Part shown: piece by piece, positions 19,250 to 26,324 of the stretch
How positions within the stretch are numbered: position 1 is the stretch's first letter
Layout of the letters: the number at the start of each line of letters is the position of its first letter
DNA from: an uncultured Ignavibacteriales bacterium
GTDB lineage: Bacteria > Bacteroidota > Ignavibacteria > Ignavibacteriales > Melioribacteraceae
Assembly: GCA_947311785.1 (NCBI GenBank)
Contig: CAMZLW010000019.1
Location: 1 to 47,315, forward strand
Length of the DNA stretch: 47,315 nt
Direction: 5' to 3'
Made by a program: the position numbers and the translations under genes
Notes under the pieces: model-generated
Database searches by the model: none
What the model was told of the DNA's origin: nothing
The model's input: the letters and a program-made list of their open reading frames with translations, nothing else

Positions 19250-20032
19250 ATGATGAATTATTTAGAGAGTATGTTTGGACTTAAAAATAAAAATGCTGTA
19301 GTAATAGGTGGTAGTGGAACCCTTGCCGGTGCAATGGCAGTAGGGCTTGCAAGTGCAGGTGCTAATGTTGCCATACTTGGCAGAAATTTTGAAAAAGCTG
19401 AAGAAAAAGCTGAACAGATTAAATTAAAAACCGGCGTTAAAACAGTAGCCGTTAAAGTGGATGCTACCAAAAAAACTACCTTAGAGGATGCGAAAAAAAT
19501 TGTTTCGAAAAAACTTGGTAAAGTTGACATATTAATAAATGCACCTGGAATGACAAGCAAAACACCATTTCTTGAAATTACCGAAGAAGAGTGGGACGAA
19601 ATAGTTAATGTTAATCTAAAAAGTGCCTTGTTTGGTTGCCAAGTTTTTGGTGAGGAGATGCTTGAGGCTAAGGAGGGAAGTATAATTAATATTTCTTCTG
19701 TAGCATCAGGTCCGCCACTTTCAAAAGTATTTGCTTATAGTACTACTAAAGCTGCAATAAATAACTTAACAAGAACACTTGCAATTGAGTGGGCAACTTC
19801 CAATGTGCGTGTTAATGCTATAGTGCCTGGATTTTTTCCTGCCGAGCAAAATAAAAAAATGCTTACTAAAGAACGCGTTGCAAGTATTATGGCACATACT
19901 CCAATGGCACGCTTTGGCAAACCTGAAGAACTAATTGCGGCAACAATTTGGTTGGCTTCATCTAAAGCATCATCATTTGTAACAGGCTCAATAGTTACTG
20001 TTGACGGTGGTTTCACATCTATGACAATTTAA
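19250..20032 (+). CDS. SDR-family oxidoreductase, possibly a mannonate or gluconate-type dehydrogenase
   Basis: This is a classical short-chain dehydrogenase/reductase, NAD(P)-dependent and cytosolic. The cofactor loop is G-G-S-G-T-L-A-G near 20-27, N-A-P-G at 97-100 replaces the usual N-A-G, and the catalytic triad is S150, Y163 and K167 in Y-S-T-T-K. P-G-F-F-P-A-E-Q-N near 195-203 resembles the segment of SDR enzymes annotated as D-mannonate oxidoreductases, which would fit a route to KDG. At 260 residues it is standard. The start lies 5 bp after the aldolase stop. Two consecutive ATG codons make the exact start uncertain by one residue. Confidence 0.85.
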   Translation: MMNYLESMFGLKNKNAVVIGGSGTLAGAMAVGLASAGANVAILGRNFEKAEEKAEQIKLKTGVKTVAVKVDATKKTTLEDAKKIVSKKLGKVDILINAPGMTSKTPFLEITEEEWDEIVNVNLKSALFGCQVFGEEMLEAKEGSIINISSVASGPPLSKVFAYSTTKAAINNLTRTLAIEWATSNVRVNAIVPGFFPAEQNKKMLTKERVASIMAHTPMARFGKPEELIAATIWLASSKASSFVTGSIVTVDGGFTSMTI

Positions 20033-20068
20033 CAACAAAAAGTACTAAACAAAAAACTCGGAGTTATA

Positions 20069-21115
20069 ATGGAACAACTAAATATAGGAATAGTCGGTTC
20101 TCAGTTTGCTGCAGGTTTACATGCAGAATCCTATAAAAGATTTCCACAAGTTAAAATGCAAGCTGTTGCAGCTTTGGATAATCTCAGAGAATTTTCAAGT
20201 AAATATAATATCCCAAATACTTATAAAGATTATAATGAGATGTTTGAAAAAGAAAACATCAATTTATTAAGTGTATGCGTTCCCAATTTTCTACATAAAA
20301 AAATTGTAATTGCCGCAGCAGAAGCAGGAATTAAAAATATTATTTGCGAAAAACCAATTGCAACAAATATATCCGATGCCCAAGCGATGATTGATGTTTG
20401 TAAAAAAAATAATGTTCGCTTAATGTATGCGGAAGATTGGCTCTTTGCTCCGGCTATTGTAAGGGCAAAAGAAATTTTGGATGAAGGTGGTATTGGTAAG
20501 CTCCTTTATATTAAAGCTAAAGAATCTCATCAAGGTTCGCATTCAATATATGCACAGAAAAAAGAATATTGCGGTGGCGGTACTATGATTCATCTTGGAA
20601 TTCATCCTGTAGCATTTGTTTCATTCCTTGCAGGATGTGATGTTCAGGAAGTTATGGGTATGGCTACTAACGGTGGTGAAACAAATCTTAAACATCACGA
20701 CTACACAGGCGAAGATTGGGCGGCAGCTCTTATTACGATGGAAAATGGAGTTAAAGCTTTCGTTGAAGCCAACTATATAACTCATGGTGGAATGGATGAC
20801 AAAATTGAAATATACGGAACAGATGGTAATATCCACATAGATTTAACTAAAGGTTCTCCCATTGATGTTTACAGCAGACACGGATATGGATACGCAATTG
20901 AAAAAACAGATTTTACTCATGGATGGACTAAGCCTGCGGTAGATGAATTTATGTCGTTAGGTTATGTAAAAGAACTTGAGCATTTTATTGATTGTGCTAT
21001 TAATAACAAAGAACCGAACCTTGGCACAAAAGGTGAAGATGGACTTAAAGCACTTGAGGTTGTTTTGGCAATTTATAAATCAGCCGAAAGTGGAAAACTG
21101 GTAAAACTAAAATAG
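20069..21115 (+). CDS. Gfo/Idh/MocA family oxidoreductase (third of three)
   Basis: This is a cytosolic NAD(P)-dependent oxidoreductase of 348 residues. The nucleotide loop is G-I-V-G-S-Q-F-A-A-G near 7-16, the EKP motif with the catalytic lysine is at 94-96, and G-G-G-T-M-I-H-L-G-I-H-P near 169-180 carries the conserved C-terminal His region. GGAG stands before the ATG. It is clearly a different subgroup from the first (343 residues) and second (420 residues) Gfo/Idh/MocA enzymes of this locus, so they are unlikely to be simple duplicates. Substrate unknown. Confidence 0.88.
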   Translation: MEQLNIGIVGSQFAAGLHAESYKRFPQVKMQAVAALDNLREFSSKYNIPNTYKDYNEMFEKENINLLSVCVPNFLHKKIVIAAAEAGIKNIICEKPIATNISDAQAMIDVCKKNNVRLMYAEDWLFAPAIVRAKEILDEGGIGKLLYIKAKESHQGSHSIYAQKKEYCGGGTMIHLGIHPVAFVSFLAGCDVQEVMGMATNGGETNLKHHDYTGEDWAAALITMENGVKAFVEANYITHGGMDDKIEIYGTDGNIHIDLTKGSPIDVYSRHGYGYAIEKTDFTHGWTKPAVDEFMSLGYVKELEHFIDCAINNKEPNLGTKGEDGLKALEVVLAIYKSAESGKLVKLK

Positions 21116-21150
21116 TATAGTATAATATACCTGGAAAGGAAATAATATAG

Positions 21151-22428
21151 ATGAACGAAATACAAGAAAAAACATATTTACCTGTAAATATAGCAGGTAT
21201 CAATTTTCACAATCCCTTTGTAGTTGGCTCTGGTCCAACTGTAAAAACTGTTGATATGATTCGTAAAATTGACGAAGCCGGTTGGGGAGCTGCTTTTATA
21301 AAATTAACAATAGATCCTGAGCCATACATAAGTAGAGACCCACGCTACAGTTGGTGGAAAAAAGAAAAACTTCACACATTTACTCTTGAAAAAAGGATAA
21401 AACTTGACGAGGCTTTACGCTTATGTGAAGGGGGCAAAAAATATGCAAAGGTAACAAAAATATTTAGCAACATTACTTACGAAGGCCCTGCCGGAATTGA
21501 TGGCTGGGTTAAAATGGCAAAAGCATTTGAAGATGCCGGAGCAGACGGAAACGAGTTGAATATGTGTTGCCCTAATATGTCTTTTAACGTTGAAATTACT
21601 GGAGAAAAAACAGACCATAAAACAGGTGCGTCTTTGGGGCAATGCCCATCTGATGTTGCTGCAATTGTTAAAGCTATTAAGGCAGAAACTAAAATTCCGT
21701 TAGTTGTAAAACTTACTCCTGAATCAGGAGGCATAGCACAAGTAGCAAAATCAACTTACGAAGCTGGTGCCGATATTGTTGCATCGGTAGGTAACAGATT
21801 AGGTGTACCTCCAATAAAGATTGAAAATCCATTTGAAAGCACTCAGCGTTTAAATATAGATAATGGATTAACCACACTTTCGGGGCCTTGGTTAAAACCA
21901 TTGGCATTGCGGGATGTTTACGAAATAAGAACACTTAACTCAGGTAACTATCCAATAATTGGATATGGAGGAATGTCTAATTGGAAAGATTATCTCGAGA
22001 TGATAATGATGGGTGCCAATATGATTGGTATTTGCACTGATACAATGATTAGAGGATATAATTTTTTATACAAAGAAATTGATAAGTTGAAAAATTATTT
22101 GGAAAGACATAATTATTCGTCAATAAACGAAATACGAGGTTTGTTACTTCCAACAGTAAAGCCAGCAACAACATTAAAAACAAAAGAAGCTGTTGCTGTT
22201 GTTAATACCGATAATTGTACAGGATGTGAGTTGTGTACTCCTATTGGTCATTGCTATGCTATTGCCATGGTTGAGGGCAAAGGTATGGAAGGGAAAAACA
22301 GAAAAGGAATTGTTGCGAATGTTGACCCTTATAATTGTACAGGATGCTCAACATGCTTTGATGTGTGTCCTACAAATGCGTTCGAGTGGAACGATGTTCC
22401 GAAAGATAGAAGTATTACCCCTGTTTAA
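21151..22428 (+). CDS. PreA-like FMN dehydrogenase with C-terminal 2x[4Fe-4S] ferredoxin domain
   Basis: Residues about 5-320 form a dihydroorotate/dihydropyrimidine dehydrogenase-like FMN barrel (N-P-F-V-V-G-S-G-P near 18-26, V-V-K-L-T-P near 189-194, G-Y-G-G-M-S near 271-276). Residues about 351-410 form a ferredoxin domain. Its second cluster motif is canonical (C396-x2-C-x2-C-x3-C406-P), whereas the first is C356-x2-C-x2-C-x5-C368. Where dihydropyrimidine dehydrogenases have A-C-G-Q with the catalytic Cys, this protein has S-L-G-Q, so pyrimidine reduction is doubtful. No PreT partner or pyrimidine gene is present. It is the last gene of a sugar-acid block. It could pass electrons from a sugar-derived substrate to an unknown acceptor, or it may be an unrelated passenger. 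Confidence 0.75.
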   Translation: MNEIQEKTYLPVNIAGINFHNPFVVGSGPTVKTVDMIRKIDEAGWGAAFIKLTIDPEPYISRDPRYSWWKKEKLHTFTLEKRIKLDEALRLCEGGKKYAKVTKIFSNITYEGPAGIDGWVKMAKAFEDAGADGNELNMCCPNMSFNVEITGEKTDHKTGASLGQCPSDVAAIVKAIKAETKIPLVVKLTPESGGIAQVAKSTYEAGADIVASVGNRLGVPPIKIENPFESTQRLNIDNGLTTLSGPWLKPLALRDVYEIRTLNSGNYPIIGYGGMSNWKDYLEMIMMGANMIGICTDTMIRGYNFLYKEIDKLKNYLERHNYSSINEIRGLLLPTVKPATTLKTKEAVAVVNTDNCTGCELCTPIGHCYAIAMVEGKGMEGKNRKGIVANVDPYNCTGCSTCFDVCPTNAFEWNDVPKDRSITPV

Positions 22429-22440
22429 ATATTAATGCTG

Positions 22441-22560
22441 TCAACTTAAGGGAAAGATACCATACACTCGATATTTCGATGTACTCACTTCTCCTCAGTA
22501 TAACACAATGTACCGTAGGTTCAGTATGACTTATTTTGTTGGGTTATACAAAGTCTTTCA
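22441..22560. other. Non-coding spacer with possible interspersed-repeat character
   Basis: The spacer between the two convergent halves carries a 120-bp stretch that codes for nothing recognisable. It includes TCGATATTTCGA (two TCGA palindromes) and a mixed composition unlike the AT-rich surroundings. It resembles the short interspersed sequences found after genes in some genomes, but only one copy is visible here. Confidence 0.2.
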
Positions 22561-22576
22561 AATAGTAGTTTAGTAA

Positions 22577-22630
22577 ATTGCCACACCCTGGTATTTCCAC
22601 AAGAGTGTGGCAATAGAAATTTTAAAAAAT
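22577..22630. terminator. Bidirectional hairpin between convergent genes
   Basis: ATTGCCACAC (22577-22586) and GTGTGGCAAT (22605-22614) are perfect 10-bp inverted repeats around an 18-base loop. Mostly A/T sequence with T runs follows on the + side, and the FKBP stop codon is 16 bases away. It can end the + strand metabolic transcript and also hinder readthrough from the - strand isomerase gene. Confidence 0.75.
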
Positions 22631-23316
22631 TATTTTAATATTTCTAATAATTCAACTTCAAAAATTAAAGTTTGGTTTGGTCCAATAGTTTGAGGTGCTC
22701 TATCTCCGTAGGCTAAAGCCGCTGGAATGTAAAATTCGTATTTTGAGCCAACAGGCATAAGCTGCAAGCCTTCAGTCCAACCAGGAATTACGCCATTAAG
22801 TGGAAACTCTGCTGGTGTTCCTCTTTTGTAGGATGAATCAAATTCTGTTCCGTCAAGTAAAGTACCTTTATAATGCACTTTAACTTTATCTGTTTTAAGT
22901 GGTTTAGCTCCAGTTCCAAGAGTAATAACTTTATACTGTAATCCAGAATCAGTTACTTTAACTCCTTCTTTCAATTTATTTTCAGCTAAAAATTCCTCAC
23001 CTTTTTTCAAGTTTTCTGCAACAGCAGCAGTCTCTTCGGCTTGTTTTTTTGCCATCATTACTTGTTGAAATTTGGTAAGAACTTTAAGAGCAACGTCTTC
23101 GGTTATTTTTACATCACCTTTTGCAGCAGCATCCATAAAGCCATTTATAAAAGCATCATTATTAATATCCATTTTTTGAGTATCAAAGTTGTGTGCTATA
23201 TCGGCACCAATAGCGTAGCTAACACTATCCTCAAACGTTTTAAGGTCAACATCTTTTACATTTTGTCCGCATGCTACGGTAAAGAAAATCATCATTAGAA
23301 CTACTAGGTATTTCAT
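22630..23316 (-). CDS. FKBP-type peptidyl-prolyl isomerase, lipoprotein (FkpA/Mip-like)
   Basis: This is a periplasm-facing prolyl isomerase and chaperone. The signal peptide ends in a lipobox (F-T-V-A-C, Cys near 16), so it should be lipid-anchored. Residues about 25-120 form the alpha-helical N-terminal dimerisation domain of FkpA/Mip proteins. Residues about 130-228 are the FKBP domain, with V-H-Y-K-G-T-L-L-D-G, F-D-S-S, V-I-P-G-W-T-E-G-L-Q and A-Y-G-D-R active-site segments. At 228 residues it has the usual size. AGGAG precedes the ATG. It stands alone, convergent with the metabolic locus and downstream of flgE and its terminator. Nothing ties it functionally to the flagellum. Confidence 0.92.
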   Translation of the reverse strand: MKYLVVLMMIFFTVACGQNVKDVDLKTFEDSVSYAIGADIAHNFDTQKMDINNDAFINGFMDAAAKGDVKITEDVALKVLTKFQQVMMAKKQAEETAAVAENLKKGEEFLAENKLKEGVKVTDSGLQYKVITLGTGAKPLKTDKVKVHYKGTLLDGTEFDSSYKRGTPAEFPLNGVIPGWTEGLQLMPVGSKYEFYIPAALAYGDRAPQTIGPNQTLIFEVELLEILK

Positions 23317-23390
23317 TCTTTCTCCTAAAATAAATTAAAATTGAAGCGTAAATATAGATAAAGAATGTAAGATTAGAAAGGCAGATATTG

Positions 23391-23419
23391 AAAAAGCCAA
23401 CCCTCCATGGTTAGCTTTT
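23391..23419 (-). terminator. Rho-independent terminator of the flagellar operon after flgE
   Basis: Read on the - strand, AAAAGCTAACC and GGTTGGCTTTT form an 11-bp stem (one U-G wobble) around a 6-base loop and end in a run of five T. It lies about 30 bases after the flgE stop and separates the flagellar operon from the FKBP gene. Confidence 0.8.
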
Positions 23420-23450
23420 GGTGAATGTAGTTCTTGAACCAACTGGAAAA

Positions 23451-25133
23451 TTATCTAATTAAATTAGTGATTTCTTGAAGCAAAGCATCAGCTGTGGTAA
23501 CAACCCTAGCATTTGCTTGGAAACCTCTTTGTGAAACAATCATTTTTGTAAACTCTTCGGTTAAGTCAACATTTGATTGCTCTAAAGCACCAGATTGAAT
23601 AGTAGTTGAAGATTCCGTTCCAGGTGTTGAAATTCTTGGATCGCCTGCATTTGCTGAAACTTGATACATGTTGTCTCCTATACTTGTTAAACCGTTTAAA
23701 TTAGTAAATGTAGCAACCATAACTTGTGCTAATGTTTGCGAACTACCATTTGTAAAAATACCCACAATGTTTCCGTATTGATCAACATTTAGATTCGCCA
23801 AGGACGCGGCAGATGAACCATCTTGCGATAAAGCTTGCACTTGTGAGCCAAGAGATGTTTGTGTAATTCCGTTAGTACCAGAGCCAAAATTTAATTTAAC
23901 TTTCATAGCATCAGCACCACTTTCGGGGGTAAATTGAATTTCTGGTAATGATGAAACTAAAGTATTACCTTGTTTTATTTGATCAATTGTTCCATCAGGT
24001 TTAAAAAGAATTGTTCCAGAGGATTCATTTGGGCTAGCATTTACAATTGTTCCTGTTGAAGGATCTTCAATTTTCCAAGACCAAGCATTACTATCAATAT
24101 GTGTGTATTGAATTGACAATGAATGGGCACTTCCAAGAGAATCGTAAATTGTTACTGTTCCATTCACTATTTCGGCTTCTTCGTTTTTATCAATTTTGGT
24201 GCTTACAGATGTTGGTGCTGAATTTCGGGACAATCCATTAAAGTTTAATTCAAAATTAATATTGTTTCCATCACCTGTTAAAATTAGTGCAGCAGTAGTG
24301 TTTTTGTTAGATGTGGAATCAAAAGTTAGTGCTTGCGTACCTGATACAGGTGTGGATAAGGCATTTCCATTCTTATCAAGAATTTCATAATTAAGTGTAT
24401 AATCTGCATTTGTTTCAGGAGGTCCTGCTGAATAAGCAGTAGAATCGTAACTAGTTTTTAGTTGGTATTCAGTTCCATCTAGCCCATAGATGGTATAGGT
24501 TTGCTCATCTTCGGTTGCATGTGCTACTGAGTCATCATTTTTGTAATTACCGCTCATCTCTACAATATCAGTTCTCTTAGTTGCAGAACCACTTTCTAAG
24601 TTACCACCCCATACAATGTTTTGAGTTGCAACTGCAGGTAGTTTTAAGTTTTTATCAATTTTAATATCTTGTGTTGCATTTCCAGCAGGTATTTCGCCCA
24701 AACCGTTTGCTACTTTACCCTGAACAATTGCACCATTTTGCGGATTAACAAGTTGTCCTTCAGCATCAAAAATAAATGCACCAGCACGTGAATAAATTTG
24801 TGAGCCATTGCTTTTAAGTACAAAAAGCCCTGGTCCTTGAAGTGCTAAATCGGTTGTAATACCAGTTCTTTCAAAAGTACCTTGGTTCCAGTTTCTATCG
24901 ATGGAATTGATTTTCATTCCAAGACCAACTTGCATACTGTTAGTTCCGCCAGTGCCTTTTTTAGCGTTTGTTCCCGATTTAATAAGTTGATTAAAAGTAT
25001 CACTAAATGTAACGCGCGAACCTTTATAGCCAATAGTATTAACATTAGCTATGTTGTTACCAATTACATCCATCATTGCTTGATGATTTCTAAGACCGGA
25101 TACACCGGAGAATAGTGAATTAAGTAGTGCCAT
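23451..25133 (-). CDS. flgE: Flagellar hook protein FlgE
   Basis: This is the structural subunit of the flagellar hook, exported by the flagellar type III apparatus. The N-terminal rod/hook consensus is clear (S-G-V-S-G-L near 8-13, then I-G-N-N-I-A-N-V-N-T-I-G-Y-K near 24-37). The C-terminal D0 helix contains E-F-T-K-M-I-V-S-Q-R-G-F-Q-A-N-A-R near 527-543. The central part is a long, Thr/Ser/Asn-rich D1-D2-D3 region. At 560 residues it is longer than the roughly 400-residue enterobacterial hook protein, which implies extra surface domains. AGGAGG precedes the ATG but lies within a small hairpin. It is the last gene of the operon. Confidence 0.96.
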   Translation of the reverse strand: MALLNSLFSGVSGLRNHQAMMDVIGNNIANVNTIGYKGSRVTFSDTFNQLIKSGTNAKKGTGGTNSMQVGLGMKINSIDRNWNQGTFERTGITTDLALQGPGLFVLKSNGSQIYSRAGAFIFDAEGQLVNPQNGAIVQGKVANGLGEIPAGNATQDIKIDKNLKLPAVATQNIVWGGNLESGSATKRTDIVEMSGNYKNDDSVAHATEDEQTYTIYGLDGTEYQLKTSYDSTAYSAGPPETNADYTLNYEILDKNGNALSTPVSGTQALTFDSTSNKNTTAALILTGDGNNINFELNFNGLSRNSAPTSVSTKIDKNEEAEIVNGTVTIYDSLGSAHSLSIQYTHIDSNAWSWKIEDPSTGTIVNASPNESSGTILFKPDGTIDQIKQGNTLVSSLPEIQFTPESGADAMKVKLNFGSGTNGITQTSLGSQVQALSQDGSSAASLANLNVDQYGNIVGIFTNGSSQTLAQVMVATFTNLNGLTSIGDNMYQVSANAGDPRISTPGTESSTTIQSGALEQSNVDLTEEFTKMIVSQRGFQANARVVTTADALLQEITNLIR

Positions 25134-25136
25134 TAT

Positions 25137-25150
25137 AACCTCCTAAGGTT
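25137..25150 (-). promoter_or_regulatory. Hairpin overlapping the flgE ribosome-binding site
   Basis: On the - strand AACCT and AGGTT pair around a TAGG loop, and one more T-A pair extends the stem to 6 bp. The Shine-Dalgarno AGGAGG lies half in the loop and half in the 3' arm, so folding would mask it. The ATG follows after three further bases. Confidence 0.45.
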
Positions 25151-25195
25151 AGTTTTAAGTTGTTCGATTCAGCATCAGTCGGTCAGCCAAATCAA

Positions 25196-25219
25196 GAGCG
25201 TCCTTAAAAGGTCCCGCTC
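25196..25219 (-). other. Hairpin in the flgE leader
   Basis: GAGCG and CGCTC flank an inner CCTT/AAGG stem with unequal bulges. It lies in the only sizeable gap (about 110 bp) of the flagellar operon, between the TIGR02530-like gene and flgE. A second, weaker stem (CGACT with AATCG, one wobble) is found about 20-35 bases further toward flgE. It may be an mRNA-processing or attenuation element. The short T stretch after it makes a strong terminator unlikely. Confidence 0.4.
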
Positions 25220-25243
25220 ATATTAGTTTATTTAATTAAGTTT

Positions 25244-25624
25244 CTATTGTGCGAATACTACGCTATCAATATTTGTAAATACATTTTCGTTGCTATTTGC
25301 TAAACTCATTGCAGTTATTACAGTTCTGTTTGGAATGTTTACAATAAATGCAGTATCATCCATCATTACTAACGAATCTGTTGAACCTTTCGCTTCTGCT
25401 TTTTGAACAGCCGTGTTAATTCTATCCATTTCATTTTCAGATAGACTTATATCACGCGATTCTAAGCGTTGAGTTGCATGCTTTGAAAGTTTAACTTTCG
25501 AAATCTCTTTTGAAAATATTTCATCAAAGTGAGATTTTACTCCTCCCTGATGTCCTTCTTGCTGAAACCCACTCTCTTTAACTATGGGTACAAAGGGAAC
25601 ATTTATTCCATTTATCATTGCCAT
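25244..25624 (-). CDS. Flagellar operon protein, TIGR02530-like
   Basis: This 126-residue cytosolic protein occurs between flgD and flgE in many Firmicutes, spirochaetes and related fla/che operons (the TIGR02530 flagellar-operon family). It shows the family core: H-A-T-Q-R-L-E-S-R near 49-57, an amphipathic segment N-E-M-D-R-I near 63-68, and a C-terminal strand D-T-A-F-I-V-N-I-P-N-R-T-V-I-T-A near 92-107. Exact function is unknown; a role in hook assembly is inferred from position. It lies one base from flgD on the same strand. Confidence 0.8.
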   Translation of the reverse strand: MAMINGINVPFVPIVKESGFQQEGHQGGVKSHFDEIFSKEISKVKLSKHATQRLESRDISLSENEMDRINTAVQKAEAKGSTDSLVMMDDTAFIVNIPNRTVITAMSLANSNENVFTNIDSVVFAQ

Positions 25625-25625
25625 T

Positions 25626-26315
25626 TTATCCGTCTCCTTCCGAACTGTGGTTTAAAATTTCAATTATATCCGCTAAGCTATATTCAACTCCGTCAACAAT
25701 TAGAGTTGTTCCATTCTCCCCAAACTTAACTCCATCAATAGTTCCAACACCGTATGAACTTACATTCATCTTTTCACCTTTTGTATTAGTTGCTTCAATT
25801 TTAAAACTATATTTACCTTTTGGTGTTTTGTTACCATTATCATCGAAAAAATCCCACGAAAGTTTATGGTCTCCACTAGGAGTATTTTCTTTTTCTATCG
25901 TTTTTATCAATGCACCATGTTCGTTATATATTTTAACGGTAACTTTTGAAGCATCAACAGGAAGTGTATATCCAAACTCAACATTATCTTGCCCAACATT
26001 GTGTAGTGTTGGCGAGGCAAGTTTAACATCGTTACCTATTAATGTTGCAGTTAATGTGTTATTAATTGATTGCGACAAGAAGTAATCGGCTTCAATACTT
26101 CTGTTCATCGATTCGTTCAGGTTTGTTAATTGCTCAAGCGAAGTAAATTGTGCAAGCTGTGCCGCATACTCAGTTCCATCCATTGGATCAAGTGGATCTT
26201 GGTTTTTTAATTGTGCAATCATTAATTCTAAAAATGCATCTTTATCCATATCCTGTCCACCTTGTGCTGCTGGGGTGAATGTTTTGAACTGATTATCTAT
26301 TGTATTTACTTGCAT
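25626..26315 (-). CDS. flgD: Flagellar hook-capping protein FlgD
   Basis: This scaffold caps the growing hook and is shed when the hook is complete. The conserved N-terminal region reads D-K-D-A-F-L-E-L-M-I-A-Q-L-K-N-Q-D-P-L-D-P near 24-44, followed by an A-Q-L-A-Q-F-T-S-L-E-Q helix. The C-terminal half is a FlgD Ig-like/tudor-like region with the G-x-H-x-L-S-W-D pattern near 152-159. At 229 residues it is standard. AGGAGG lies before the ATG. It sits between fliK and the TIGR02530-like gene, as in Bacillus. Confidence 0.95.
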   Translation of the reverse strand: MQVNTIDNQFKTFTPAAQGGQDMDKDAFLELMIAQLKNQDPLDPMDGTEYAAQLAQFTSLEQLTNLNESMNRSIEADYFLSQSINNTLTATLIGNDVKLASPTLHNVGQDNVEFGYTLPVDASKVTVKIYNEHGALIKTIEKENTPSGDHKLSWDFFDDNGNKTPKGKYSFKIEATNTKGEKMNVSSYGVGTIDGVKFGENGTTLIVDGVEYSLADIIEILNHSSEGDG

Positions 26316-26324
26316 AATTTCCTC

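Noticed and set aside
25155-25185. CTGATG...GAA pattern in the flgE leader, reminiscent of a hammerhead ribozyme core
   Set aside because: The required CUGAUGA and GAAA boxes are incomplete, and three suitable stems cannot be drawn.
25165-25190. Sigma-54 promoter (TGGC...TGCT) before flgE
   Set aside because: The GG and GC elements are 13 bases apart, where sigma-54 needs about 10.
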